This document shows, piece after piece, positions 1 to 8,663 of a stretch of DNA of 64,000 bases. The translations under genes and the position numbers were made by a program. The stretch is from Verrucomicrobiales bacterium (lineage in GTDB: Bacteria; Verrucomicrobiota; Verrucomicrobiae; Limisphaerales; UBA1100): positions 143,717 to 207,716 of the forward strand of contig PBLV01000063.1 in the NCBI GenBank assembly GCA_002721895.1, read 5' to 3'. The notes under the pieces are model-generated. The model saw only the letters and a program-made list of their open reading frames with translations, did no database searches and had not been told where the DNA came from. Position 1 is the first letter of the stretch. The number at the start of each line of letters is the position of its first letter.

Positions 1-147
1 GGCGGCAACCAAGCAAACTTCCTATCCCAAAAGAGAAGGGATTATCATAAAAAACTCTTTTGCGAAAAAAACGAAATTAAACTTATTGAGATACATGAAG
101 GAGAAGATATTGGGGAAAAACTTATCAAAAGTGTATTATATAGATAA
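1..147 (+). CDS. C-terminal end of a nuclease-like protein (partial)
   Basis: Frame 1 is open from the window edge and stops with TAA at 145-147, giving the last 48 residues of a protein whose start lies outside. The tail has the pattern RRDYHKKLFCEKNEIKLIEI. That pattern resembles the C-terminal strand-helix region of small restriction-endonuclease-fold (Vsr-like) and phage HNH-type proteins. The resemblance is from memory and rests on few residues, so function is uncertain. The stop overlaps the next ATG (TAATG), suggesting translational coupling. Confidence 0.5.
   Translation, partial: GGNQANFLSQKRRDYHKKLFCEKNEIKLIEIHEGEDIGEKLIKSVLYR
131..146 (+). promoter_or_regulatory. GTGTA-type phage promoter candidate
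   Basis: GTGTATTATATAGATA ends directly before the ATG at 147, so GTGTA begins 16 nt upstream of the start. It is one of about a dozen such elements in this window. Here it also overlaps the coding end of the preceding partial gene, which weakens it as independent evidence. Confidence 0.4.
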
Positions 148-413
148 TGAACAACGAGGATTTAAACCCTAACGCACTACCCGAATTCCAAATGCCAAGG
201 AATTTATTAAATCAAATCTATGAATTCACAGGCTCCACGGAGCAAAACAAAGGATTCATTCTTGGCTTTGTGGACCAAACAGGATCTCCTCAGATAATCT
301 CACATGCATCTTCGCCTATTATTGAAATGGGAATCAGGAAGGCTGTCGAAGAATATTTATCTGAGTTTGGCGGCATAGTTTTGCCGGGAGTGGACCCAGA
401 AGAGCAAGAGTAA
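147..413 (+). CDS. Hypothetical 88-aa protein
   Basis: Small acidic protein with no family I recognise. The sequence reads as globular: an N-terminal helix-prone segment (MPRNLLNQIYEFTG), a beta-like GFILGFVDQTGSPQIISH segment, then an amphipathic helix and an acidic tail (PEEQE). It sits immediately upstream of the replication operon, couples by TAATG overlap to the partial gene before it, and is followed by a strong promoter for the helicase gene. Confidence 0.65.
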   Translation: MNNEDLNPNALPEFQMPRNLLNQIYEFTGSTEQNKGFILGFVDQTGSPQIISHASSPIIEMGIRKAVEEYLSEFGGIVLPGVDPEEQE

Positions 414-418
414 AAATC

Positions 419-447
419 TTGACACAGGGCCCACTTTGTGATACCAT
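419..447 (+). promoter_or_regulatory. Sigma70-type promoter of the replication operon
   Basis: TTGACA at 419-424, a 17-bp spacer, and TACCAT at 442-447. The helicase ATG is at 458, so the predicted transcript has a leader of only about 4 nt and no Shine-Dalgarno site. This is close to the leaderless arrangement seen at 58-64 kb. Confidence 0.6.
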
Positions 448-457
448 ATAAAACAAT

Positions 458-1978
458 ATGATTTATTCCTATGAATGCGAGCAACAATTACTTGCCGGCT
501 TAATAAAACATCCAAAAATTTATTCAGAGATTGCCACCTTCATTTCCGAAGAGGACTTCTTCAGTCAATCCAGCCTAGTTAACAAAACTATTTTTTGCGT
601 CCTAAGACAGTCCCTTAGCGCAGGAGAGCAAATAGATGAAGTGATCCTCTCCGAAAGGGTTCAGTCGCTCGGAATATCATTTGAGGACAACCTAAACCTC
701 TCGGACTATATCAAGGCTCTTGCAATGAGAAAAGTTTCTGCGTCTTCCCTTATGGACACCGCTAGAGAGCTAAAGAAACTAACCGTCAAGCGAGGACTGT
801 GCGACGCGGCAACGGATATTGTTGAAAAAATAACAGCTCTACCCAATACCACTCCTTACGACGAAATCGTACAGTCCGCAGATCAAATTTATAACGATAA
901 AATTAATCTATATCAAGAGGGGTCTGACGCCCCCGAAAATATTTTTGAAGAAATGGAGCAAATCATAGAGGCTAGAGGGAACGATCCCGTATCCGAATTT
1001 GGTTTCTTGGGTCCCCACGACTCCATAAACAATCTTTATGGATCACTCCTTAGGCCTGGAAACATCACTGTCCTTGTCGCTCGCTCAGGGGTGGGCAAAA
1101 CCCAGTTTTGCATGGACTTCTGCACAAAAACCTCTGCAAAATACGACAACCTTACAGTGCTCCATCTAGACAATGGAGAAATGAGTAAAGAAGAAATCAT
1201 GAATCGACAGTGTGCCTCCATGTCTGACGTTCCGCTAAACTTGCTTGAGACGGGACAATGGAGACAAGCCGGAGCTGAGACGGTCAAAAAAGTAAGAGAC
1301 ACATTCAAGAAAATCAAAAACATGAAATTCTTCTACTATAACGTCGGGGGAATGTCTGTGGACAGCATGATAAATACGGTTAGAAGGTTTTACTATTCTA
1401 GCGTCGGAAGAGGAAACAAGATGATATTAAGTTTTGATTATATTAAAACTACCTTTGAAAAATTTAACACCAAATCGGAATGGCAAGTTGTAGGAGAAAT
1501 GGTAGATAAGTTTAAACGCCTAGTTCAAAAAGATATAGTATTCGAAGGCGAACCCATGATAGCCATGATGACTAGTGTTCAAAGCAATCGGGCAGGCATT
1601 GTCGGAAACAGGAACTCAGACGCTTTAGTTGAAGATGAAAGCATAGTCTCCCTATCGGACCGCATCATACAATTCTCCTCCCACCTCCTCAGTCTCAGGC
1701 AAAAAACCACAGACGAACTTCAAACTGAGCCCGCAGGATTCGGCTCACATAGACTTACATGCCTCAAGCATAGACACTTAGGTCCAGAAGTGTATCGAGC
1801 TCTCAACCCCATTGAGCTCCCAGATGGATCAAAAAAGAAAAACTTCATCAATCTTGAAATATCAAACTTCAACATAACAGACAAGGGAGATCTTCAGGAC
1901 ATGTCAGATCATATGCTGTTAAATAACGTAGAACTCGAACCCGACAACAACTTCTTTCGTGCGCCAGAAATATCATGA
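458..1978 (+). CDS. dnaB: DnaB-like replicative helicase
   Basis: Predicted hexameric RecA-fold helicase that unwinds DNA at the phage fork. The N-terminal about 170 residues match a DnaB N-terminal helical domain. The ATPase domain has a Walker A motif ARSGVGKT near residues 208-215, a DNGEM segment about 30 residues later that supplies the catalytic Glu, and a Walker B-like strand LSFDYIK near 324. At 506 aa it has normal DnaB length. It is the first gene of an operon, and its stop overlaps the primase start (ATGA at 1975), so helicase and primase are probably translated together. Confidence 0.9.
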   Translation: MIYSYECEQQLLAGLIKHPKIYSEIATFISEEDFFSQSSLVNKTIFCVLRQSLSAGEQIDEVILSERVQSLGISFEDNLNLSDYIKALAMRKVSASSLMDTARELKKLTVKRGLCDAATDIVEKITALPNTTPYDEIVQSADQIYNDKINLYQEGSDAPENIFEEMEQIIEARGNDPVSEFGFLGPHDSINNLYGSLLRPGNITVLVARSGVGKTQFCMDFCTKTSAKYDNLTVLHLDNGEMSKEEIMNRQCASMSDVPLNLLETGQWRQAGAETVKKVRDTFKKIKNMKFFYYNVGGMSVDSMINTVRRFYYSSVGRGNKMILSFDYIKTTFEKFNTKSEWQVVGEMVDKFKRLVQKDIVFEGEPMIAMMTSVQSNRAGIVGNRNSDALVEDESIVSLSDRIIQFSSHLLSLRQKTTDELQTEPAGFGSHRLTCLKHRHLGPEVYRALNPIELPDGSKKKNFINLEISNFNITDKGDLQDMSDHMLLNNVELEPDNNFFRAPEIS

Positions 1979-3021
1979 GCCCATCAAAAATACAAGAAAC
2001 GCTTATATCCTTGGGATACAAGCTCTCAGACAGAGGGGTGTACTGGCAGACCAACGCCGTATTCAGGAACGGAGACAACCAAACCGCGCTACAAATATAC
2101 AAAAACACTGGAGTCTGGAAGGACTACGTTCAGGACACCGCCTTCTCCCCCTTCAAGAGACTGATTGAGGCTACGCTCGGGACTAACGATAAAAGCGTTG
2201 TAGATAAATATATCAACGATGAGGATGCCGGCCTACTCTATCTAAAAAAAACCACCGCAGCACCAAAGATAGAAATGGAAGAAATCTACGGAGACGATAT
2301 GCTAGAGAGGCTACTTCCTCATTATAAATTTTATAACAACAAAGGCATATCCACTGAAATTTTACAAGAACTTAAGGGCGGTCTCGCGACCTCGGGCCAA
2401 CTCAATCAAAGATTTGTTTTCCCTATTTTTAATGATTTAAACCAAATCCATGGATTCTCCGGCAGGGATATGTTAGCGAACCCAAGCAAGAGCAGACCAA
2501 AATGGAAACACATAGGAAAGAAGAAGAATTGGATTTACCCATTTTACGCAAGCGACAAAACAAAGGAAGCCATAAGCGCTAGCAGAACAGTAATACTGGT
2601 TGAAAGCATAGGGGACGCATTAAACCTAAAAGAAAACTCCATTGACAATTGCCTAGTTGCCTTCGGTCTCAATCTCTCAGGAAAACTGATATGCCACTTA
2701 GTATCGCTATCTTTAGATCAAATCGTGATTGCCTTTAACAACGACTCCGACAAGGCAGACAACAGAGGGCTAACTGCGGCAGTCAAGAGCTACCTTACCC
2801 TCCTACAAGTATTTGAAGCCGATAAAATCAAAATCTGCCTGCCGACGAAAAACGATTTTGGAGATATGAATAAAGACGACTTTGCCGAGTGGAAGGCAAA
2901 AGCCAAGAATATCACGAACGTCGATCAAAAACCGAACATCATAAACCTTATATCTGAGCTTGCCCCTCAGGGCAAGATTCCAAAAAAGCTACTTGCACGA
3001 AAAAAACTTTTAGAAAAATGA
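1975..3021 (+). CDS. DnaG-like primase / TOPRIM protein
   Basis: Predicted RNA primase. The middle region carries a TOPRIM fold: the acidic strand VILVESIGDAL near residues 206-216, with its conserved Glu, and a later NNDSDKADNRG segment near 255-265 supplying the paired acidic residues for metal binding. The GYKLSDRGVYWQTN start resembles the fold of a primase zinc-binding domain, but the usual four zinc ligands are not evident, so that domain seems lost or degenerate. At 348 aa it is shorter than bacterial DnaG (about 580 aa) and lacks an obvious helicase-binding domain. ATGA overlaps join it to the helicase and to the nuclease gene. Confidence 0.85.
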   Translation: MSPSKIQETLISLGYKLSDRGVYWQTNAVFRNGDNQTALQIYKNTGVWKDYVQDTAFSPFKRLIEATLGTNDKSVVDKYINDEDAGLLYLKKTTAAPKIEMEEIYGDDMLERLLPHYKFYNNKGISTEILQELKGGLATSGQLNQRFVFPIFNDLNQIHGFSGRDMLANPSKSRPKWKHIGKKKNWIYPFYASDKTKEAISASRTVILVESIGDALNLKENSIDNCLVAFGLNLSGKLICHLVSLSLDQIVIAFNNDSDKADNRGLTAAVKSYLTLLQVFEADKIKICLPTKNDFGDMNKDDFAEWKAKAKNITNVDQKPNIINLISELAPQGKIPKKLLARKKLLEK

Positions 3022-4091
3022 GCGCCAAGAAGGTATATCTCTCAGCCAGCAGAATTAAGACCGCACAACAATGCTCTTGGACCTATTGGTGCAAATATAT
3101 CCTTAAACTGCCAGACAAATCCAACGACGGCGCCAGCAAGGGGTGGATCTGTCATTTAATTTTTGAAGTGCTTGGAAGAAAGGATCGAAACGACATTTTA
3201 AATCTAATACTCTCCGATGGCTCAATATGGGGCGTTCCGGCTATCGAACGTCTAGTACTATACCACGCCAAAAGATTAAACGTTAACACCGACGAACACC
3301 TCGGGGAGATCGACAGGATGATACTAAACGGCCTCAATTACGACTTTGGCGGGCAGCACAAGCCGGGACTAGAAAAAGAATTCTCCGAAAAAGACTTCCA
3401 ACTTTCAGTGGACGAGGAAGGCATTAAGTATAACATAAGAGGCTTCATAGACAAGCTATTCCTCTATGAAGATAAGCGGGCTATAATTAGGGACTTTAAA
3501 ACCAGTAAGCAAAAATTCAAAGGGAAAGAGCTTACGGACAACATGCAGGACCTAATGTATTGCCTCGCCGTAAAAAAGATGTTTCCAGAATACAAGAGCG
3601 TATCAGAATTTCTTTTTCTTAAATTCGATCTAGATCGAGATTTATTCGGGAGCCCCGGCACAGGAGTAATCAGGATGGACGATATTAGCGATGACGCCCT
3701 AGAGGGGTTTGAGTATGAATTAACAGAAATCCAAAAATACCTAGAAACGTTTGACTCAAGCAAGGCCACCAGCAATTTTGCGGGAGCACAAGATTACCCC
3801 AAGGATGGAACCTTTGGCGGGCCGCTAGCGTGCGGGAAAGATGGATTTAAAAAGTGCAAAGGAGAGAACGTGCTAGATTCCTCCGGAAACCCAATTAAAG
3901 CCTTTATATGTGCCTTCAGGAAGCCCTTTAAGTATTATTCCCTCATAGACGAAGAGGGGAATATTAAAAAAAGTGTATTTAGTGATGACCTCACAGAATT
4001 AAAGGAGTCTGCGCTCAAGGGGGAAACTATTAAGGAAAAAGAATATGAAGGATGCCCATACTGGAAAGGAAAAGACAGAAGCGAGCTATGA
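3018..4091 (+). CDS. PD-(D/E)XK nuclease, RecB/Cas4-like
   Basis: Predicted single-strand DNA exonuclease of the RecB/AddB/Cas4 group. The core reads RGFIDKL near residues 139-146 (metal-binding Asp), then IIRDFKTSK near 155-163 (the D-x-K of the PD-(D/E)XK site), then QDLMYCLA near 176 (the conserved QxxxY-like helix). An N-terminal pair of cysteines (AQQCSWTYWCKY) plus several late cysteines (ACG, KKC, FIC, EGCPYW) could hold an iron-sulfur cluster, as in AddB and Cas4. Its place in the helicase-primase operon suggests replication or recombination work, not CRISPR adaptation; no CRISPR array is present. Confidence 0.85.
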   Translation: MSAKKVYLSASRIKTAQQCSWTYWCKYILKLPDKSNDGASKGWICHLIFEVLGRKDRNDILNLILSDGSIWGVPAIERLVLYHAKRLNVNTDEHLGEIDRMILNGLNYDFGGQHKPGLEKEFSEKDFQLSVDEEGIKYNIRGFIDKLFLYEDKRAIIRDFKTSKQKFKGKELTDNMQDLMYCLAVKKMFPEYKSVSEFLFLKFDLDRDLFGSPGTGVIRMDDISDDALEGFEYELTEIQKYLETFDSSKATSNFAGAQDYPKDGTFGGPLACGKDGFKKCKGENVLDSSGNPIKAFICAFRKPFKYYSLIDEEGNIKKSVFSDDLTELKESALKGETIKEKEYEGCPYWKGKDRSEL

Positions 4092-4491
4092 GCGCGCCCC
4101 TTATGTTGGCACCGCACTTCTTTTTAATAACCTTATTCTTTTAGCAAAAAGAATAGAGATATGTCCATACACAAAAGAACGAGTCAAATACGGCGGGTAT
4201 TGGTCGATTTTTTGCGGAGCAGTAGAAGAAAATGAAGCTCATTATATCGCTGCACACAGAGAGGTCTTCGAGGAGACTGGCCTAAATCTAGATAAAAAAA
4301 TGTTTGTGCATCAAGAATTAGCTGAAGACCTACGCCTATATACTTATGAACTTGATGAAATGGTCCACCCTACATTGAATTACGAACACACAGAGTGGGG
4401 GTATTTCAAAATAGATCAAATCAAAATAAGCCCTACCCCAATAGACGAAAAAATTGCGGAGAGAATACAGGGCTTCAGGCGGTCTGTGTAA
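4045..4491 (+). CDS. Nudix hydrolase
   Basis: Predicted hydrolase of nucleoside diphosphates linked to another group. The Nudix box GX5EX7REUXEEXGU is complete near residues 58-80 (GAVEENEAHYIAAH then REVFEETGL), with both catalytic Glu of EE present. The start at 4045 overlaps the preceding nuclease by 47 nt. A later start is possible, but the beta strand GTALLF that opens the fold begins only about 20 residues in, so the earlier ATG is reasonable. Substrate cannot be read from sequence; nucleotide pool or cap-like hydrolysis are usual roles of phage Nudix enzymes. Confidence 0.88.
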   Translation: MKDAHTGKEKTEASYERAPYVGTALLFNNLILLAKRIEICPYTKERVKYGGYWSIFCGAVEENEAHYIAAHREVFEETGLNLDKKMFVHQELAEDLRLYTYELDEMVHPTLNYEHTEWGYFKIDQIKISPTPIDEKIAERIQGFRRSV

Positions 4492-4500
4492 TTATAAATA
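4486..4500 (+). promoter_or_regulatory. GTGTA-type phage promoter candidate
   Basis: GTGTAATTATAAATA, 15 nt, ends directly before the ATG at 4501. It contains TATAAATA, which matches the T4 late promoter core. It partly overlaps the Nudix stop codon. Confidence 0.5.
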
Positions 4501-5775
4501 ATGAAAAGGAGAACCTTTATAGAGGTTGGCGCAGCAACTGGAATTGGCAGTCTCACCTTGCCCCAATTACTTGCGTCAAATAAAAGAGCACTTAATGATA
4601 ATAAATCGATTATCGTTGTTTGGATGAATGGAGGGCCGTCACATCACGAAACCTTTGACCCTAAGCCATACGCACCCCAACCATTCAAGGGGCACTTTGA
4701 GGCGATCCCCACAGTTGCAGACGGGATACAGCTCCCCGAGCATCTAGTTAAGTGCGCGGACTGCATGGACAAATGGGCCATAATTAAGGGGCTATATCAC
4801 GACAACAACAACCATAGCTCTGCGCATGAAATTATGCACTCTGGCTACAAAGCCAAGGAGCCGAATCAGCAACAAAATTTCTACCCCAGCATAGGATCAA
4901 CAATTGCGGAACATGCCAAGAGAGACGGCGAAGTCCCCCCATATGTTGTTATCCCCAATCACAGCAGAGGAACTCGTCCCGGATATTTGCCTCATGAATT
5001 CGGGCCTTATGAAACAAAGACTCGCCCTTCTTCTAGCGAAACATACAAAGACACGAATTTCACACTCAACGAATCACTAACCATTAATAGAGTTGACAAT
5101 AGAGGAGATTTATTAAAATCCTTCGATAACTTTAGGTCGGTTTTAGATAAATCTGGAATGACGAAGTCCATTGATGAATTCAACATAAAAGCTCAAGGAC
5201 TACTTACTAGCGGGCAAGCAGCAAAGGCCTTCGATATTGAAAAAGAATCTACATTCACAAAAGATTTGTATGGCCCAGGATTCGGCCGTGATTTACTACT
5301 CGCAAGGCGCTTAGTTGAAAACGGCGTAAAAATGGTTACCGTAAAAACTCCCTTTGGCTGGGACACTCATCAAGCGAGCGACAAAAGCATGGGAAACAAA
5401 AACCTGCCCCAGTTCGACGTGGCGTTTAGCGCGTTAATTAACGACCTTCATTCCAGAGGCATGATGGAAGACGTTATGGTTGTAGCTTGGGGTGAATTTG
5501 GTAGAACCCCAAAGATTAATGCCAATGGAGGCAGAGACCACTGGTCTCGCTCAATGGCTGCCGCCATCGCAGGAGGAAAGGTGAGCGGAGGCGTTGTCGC
5601 TGGAGAAAGCGACAAAACTGGCTCAGAACCCATAACAGGAATAACCCCTCCAGACGTACTAGTTACGCTTTATGACCACATGGGAATAAACCCAAAACAC
5701 AATTACTATGATCACAGCGGGAGACCTCACCCAATAATTAACTCAGGTAGAATACTTACAGAATTATTCGTATAA
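4501..5775 (+). CDS. DUF1501 protein with Tat-type signal
   Basis: Belongs to the DUF1501 family, which sits in the alkaline-phosphatase/sulfatase superfamily and is abundant in Planctomycetota and Verrucomicrobiota. The N-terminus MKRRTFIEVGAATGIGSLTL has a twin-arginine motif followed by a hydrophobic stretch, so export by Tat is predicted. Family motifs are visible: WMNGGPSHHETFDPKP near residue 40, GWDTHQ near 285, GEFGRTP near 327 and GGRDHWSRSM near 340. Length 424 aa matches the family. Such a gene is unexpected in a replication block and is probably host-derived. Biochemical activity of DUF1501 proteins is unsettled; sulfatase or phosphatase action is only inference. Confidence 0.88.
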   Translation: MKRRTFIEVGAATGIGSLTLPQLLASNKRALNDNKSIIVVWMNGGPSHHETFDPKPYAPQPFKGHFEAIPTVADGIQLPEHLVKCADCMDKWAIIKGLYHDNNNHSSAHEIMHSGYKAKEPNQQQNFYPSIGSTIAEHAKRDGEVPPYVVIPNHSRGTRPGYLPHEFGPYETKTRPSSSETYKDTNFTLNESLTINRVDNRGDLLKSFDNFRSVLDKSGMTKSIDEFNIKAQGLLTSGQAAKAFDIEKESTFTKDLYGPGFGRDLLLARRLVENGVKMVTVKTPFGWDTHQASDKSMGNKNLPQFDVAFSALINDLHSRGMMEDVMVVAWGEFGRTPKINANGGRDHWSRSMAAAIAGGKVSGGVVAGESDKTGSEPITGITPPDVLVTLYDHMGINPKHNYYDHSGRPHPIINSGRILTELFV

Positions 5776-5784
5776 TATAAATAA

Positions 5785-7749
5785 ATGAAAAATAAAAAAC
5801 TCAAACGACTATCCATTATTAATTTAATTATAGGATATATAACATTAATGCTATTTAGCTTATTGGTAATTCTGAACCAACCGACAGAATTGATGGCTGA
5901 AGATCAAGATCTTACAGTGGTCAAGGCTTCTGACGAAGATAAAACGGAAGCCCTAGAGCCGCCAGACGAAGTTAGCTCAAAAGAAAAAGAAATAATCTAT
6001 ATAGACGGGCACCCAACAACATATATTAGAGACAATAGTATAGGCGTAGATAGGCTATCAGGTGTAATTGTTGATAACGTACCCAACAGACTGGTCGAAA
6101 GGGACGACCTAAGGGGTAATATCGCGATAGCAAGAGACACTAGAAATGAAAACCTATTAATAGATAGGCGCGATAATATAATTATTGATGAAACAATTGA
6201 TAGACACAATTATAGCAATAGGACTGGCGCTAGCGTCGATGATAGGCTATATGGGGTTCGTAATAACTCTTTTGTTGATAATAAAAACAATAGAAGAGAT
6301 CGGTTGGTTGAAGACATTGATGCTGGAATTCTAGATAGGAGACTAAATGAGGCAAACCTCTTCGAGGAAAACACTGAAGAAGTCGGCGAAGACTTTGGAT
6401 TAGACGGAAACGATTTCGCTGGATTTACGCTAGCGGAAGACGAAGAAGGTGAGTTGGATTTTGATATTGACGATTTCAAAAATGCAGACATGGGCTCAAA
6501 AGGCTACGGAGTCGATAAAGGAAACCTGTACGCCTACAACTACCCCAGCCAGGGTGTTGGAGCTGGTATTGGAAATGCCGGTGTTGGCGCCGCAGCAGGA
6601 TTTGCGGGCATTGGCGCCGGAGTTGGACAGGCAGTACTCAACGGAGAAACCGTCCCCACCCTAGGAGGAGTAGGAACATCTCCCATCATTCCCGGTAATC
6701 TGGAAGTTACCCCCGAAAACGACAGAGACGGAGACGGACTTCCCGCCTCAATTGAATCTCAAATTGGAACCAACCCAAACAATGCCGATACAGATGGTGA
6801 CGGTCTAAGCGATGGAGACGAAGTGTTTAGCTATTCTAACCCCCTAGATAAAACAAGCACCCCCCTCGATTCCGGCTCGGCTCCCCTCCCCCAATTTGGC
6901 GGGGTTGGCGGCTTAGTCAGTGGGGCAGGGTCAGGTGTTGCAGCCGGCTTGGTAACCGGCATGGTTAAGAAGCAACTCGGAATTGGAATTGCTCCCAAGG
7001 GGTGTGCCGAGTGCGGAGGTGAGTGTAAAGGGCACGGGCACGGGCACGGGCGCGGAAAGCACGAATACGATTTGCCGCCCGATGGAGCGTTGCACATTAT
7101 GATCCATGTCGACGGAAGTGGGAGTATTCTTGCAACCAGGCGCCAGCTGGACATCATGAAGGACACTCTCATGAAGGACGCGCTACTTCCCTACTATAAT
7201 AATGACGAGTCTCTATACAATAAGAGGGTGACCATTATGGATAACTCGGGAGAACGAACGCTGAGATTCTATACGGAAGCAGCAAAGAAAGACAATGTTC
7301 TAGCGATTGCGTTCCAAGATGAAGCAGCCCCCGATTATCATCTACCCAATTTTAATAAGGCCCCACAAAATGCGTATAGCGCAGACTTGGGCAAACTTAG
7401 ATCGAACCTAAACGGATACGGCGGATTATACAGAGGCATAATGTTCCAAGTGGACAGAGGGCGTACTTTTGCAAAGTCGTTCAAGGAGCTTGTTGAGTGC
7501 GCGTGGAATGGAGAGGGGTACTTGGAAAAACCCGGGACGAACCTCAAGAAGTATCACAGAGATAACAACCTGCACAACATCAAGAATAAGAACGGAATCG
7601 TTTTCAGTGATGAGTATCACGCGAAGTCTGAGGGTGACCCACAATACTATTTGGACTTGATCTTCAAGGCTTCGAAACGAGTGGGTCTGGACCTTCAAGC
7701 AAAGGGCGCTGGACTCACGGACGGCAAATATAACCAAAAGATTGATTGA
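5785..7749 (+). CDS. Membrane-anchored surface protein with Ca-binding repeats and VWA-like domain
   Basis: 654 aa. A basic start and a hydrophobic segment (IINLIIGYITLMLFSLLVIL, residues about 10-29) predict a signal anchor. Residues about 60-200 are a charged low-complexity region with repeated R-D/D-R units. A glycine/alanine-rich segment around 250-290 is weakly hydrophobic. DGDGLPASIES and TDGDGLSDGDE near 314-350 match thrombospondin type 3 or dockerin-like calcium-binding repeats. CAECGGECKGHGHGHGRGK near 412-430 could bind metal. HVDGSGS near 442-447 has the DxSxS form of a von Willebrand factor A metal site. It follows the DUF1501 gene by 9 nt behind an AT-rich TATAAATA-like sequence. 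Role unknown; virion or host-surface display are both possible. Confidence 0.7.
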   Translation: MKNKKLKRLSIINLIIGYITLMLFSLLVILNQPTELMAEDQDLTVVKASDEDKTEALEPPDEVSSKEKEIIYIDGHPTTYIRDNSIGVDRLSGVIVDNVPNRLVERDDLRGNIAIARDTRNENLLIDRRDNIIIDETIDRHNYSNRTGASVDDRLYGVRNNSFVDNKNNRRDRLVEDIDAGILDRRLNEANLFEENTEEVGEDFGLDGNDFAGFTLAEDEEGELDFDIDDFKNADMGSKGYGVDKGNLYAYNYPSQGVGAGIGNAGVGAAAGFAGIGAGVGQAVLNGETVPTLGGVGTSPIIPGNLEVTPENDRDGDGLPASIESQIGTNPNNADTDGDGLSDGDEVFSYSNPLDKTSTPLDSGSAPLPQFGGVGGLVSGAGSGVAAGLVTGMVKKQLGIGIAPKGCAECGGECKGHGHGHGRGKHEYDLPPDGALHIMIHVDGSGSILATRRQLDIMKDTLMKDALLPYYNNDESLYNKRVTIMDNSGERTLRFYTEAAKKDNVLAIAFQDEAAPDYHLPNFNKAPQNAYSADLGKLRSNLNGYGGLYRGIMFQVDRGRTFAKSFKELVECAWNGEGYLEKPGTNLKKYHRDNNLHNIKNKNGIVFSDEYHAKSEGDPQYYLDLIFKASKRVGLDLQAKGAGLTDGKYNQKID

Positions 7750-7781
7750 CTTTTTGCCTCCCCGACAACACAATATATTGT

Positions 7782-8519
7782 ATGTCAAACAAAAGTAAGG
7801 ACCGAACACCAGAAGAGATAGAGGCTAATGTCGAAAAATTAAAAGCCGAGGCATCAAAAGCTCAGGCTGAAGCTCGGAAAGTTATAGCTGAAGCGGATAC
7901 CGCAGAGACAAGAGCCCAAAAGGAAAGGTTTGAGTTCGAAAGGTATCAGGAAGAAAGAAAAAAAAGGCTTTCCGTTGATAGGGAAAATCGCGTATATCGA
8001 TTCAGTGGTGGGGTAGATAAATCCTCAGTTGAAAAATGCAGAGACGCCCTGACTGAATGGTCGAGATGCTCTCCGGGGTGTGATATAGAAATTGTATTTG
8101 CCTCCCCTGGCGGAGGAATAACTGCGGGGTTTGAATTATTTGACTACATCCAGCAATTAAGATTTGCGGGCCACAAAATCACAACAGGATCTTTAGGTAT
8201 GGCTGCATCTATGGCGGGCATATTACTTCAAGCTGGCGAACATCGCTGGATTGGGCACCAATCTTGGATACTAATACATCGGGCAGCATTTGGGGCCATT
8301 GGTAAAACTTTTGAAATTGAAGATGAGGTGGAATTAATTAAAAGAATTGAAGAAAGGATAATTGAAATTTTCACCTCTAGATCAAATCTTACAAAATTAA
8401 AAATTAAAAGAAATTGGAACAGAAAAGATTGGTGGATAAATGCAGACGAAGCGCTAGACATGGGGCTTGTTGACGAAGTTAGAGGCAAACTTCCAGAGGG
8501 GAAAAACATCGGCGGCTAG
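7782..8519 (+). CDS. ClpP-like serine protease
   Basis: Predicted self-compartmentalising protease of the ClpP/crotonase fold. I use ATG 7782 (245 aa); the frame is open further upstream from a TTG, but that lies in the likely promoter. Residues about 8-65 form a highly charged coiled-coil extension not found in ClpP. The protease domain has FASPGGG near 107-112, the nucleophile in GMAASMAG (Ser143), His166 in LIHRAAF, and an Asp (216) in RNWNRKDWW that fits the triad. The ClpC-like unfoldase at 13.1 kb is the natural partner. A prohead protease role is less likely because a separate candidate lies next to the capsid gene. Confidence 0.85.
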   Translation: MSNKSKDRTPEEIEANVEKLKAEASKAQAEARKVIAEADTAETRAQKERFEFERYQEERKKRLSVDRENRVYRFSGGVDKSSVEKCRDALTEWSRCSPGCDIEIVFASPGGGITAGFELFDYIQQLRFAGHKITTGSLGMAASMAGILLQAGEHRWIGHQSWILIHRAAFGAIGKTFEIEDEVELIKRIEERIIEIFTSRSNLTKLKIKRNWNRKDWWINADEALDMGLVDEVRGKLPEGKNIGG

Positions 8520-8557
8520 CGGACGATTCCGATCTAAAGTCCATTCCTAAAACATAC

Positions 8558-8575
8558 GCCCCAGCAGACAGGGGC
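8558..8575 (+). terminator. Weak hairpin after the ClpP gene
   Basis: GCCCC and GGGGC (8558-8562, 8571-8575) can pair around an 8-nt loop, with no following T-run. It lies in the 96-bp gap between the ClpP-like gene and the polymerase operon and may be a weak terminator. Confidence 0.25.
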
Positions 8576-8615
8576 AACAAAAGCCAAGGTTTCCTCATCT
8601 AGACATACATTAACC

Positions 8616-8644
8616 TTGACAATTAAGCTTAAATCGGGTAGACT
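8616..8644 (+). promoter_or_regulatory. Sigma70-type promoter of the polymerase operon
   Basis: TTGACA at 8616-8621, a 17-bp spacer, and TAGACT at 8639-8644, followed by ATG at 8664. A frame open from the TTG at 8616 would place the promoter inside the gene; reading the TTG as part of the -35 box is simpler and puts the PHP fold at the N-terminus. Confidence 0.55.
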
Positions 8645-8663
8645 ATATACAATTCCGATTAAG

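Noticed and set aside
7746..7781. TTG start for the ClpP-like gene
   Set aside because: The TTG belongs to a TTGACT promoter-like box and adds residues without family support; ATG 7782 is preferred.
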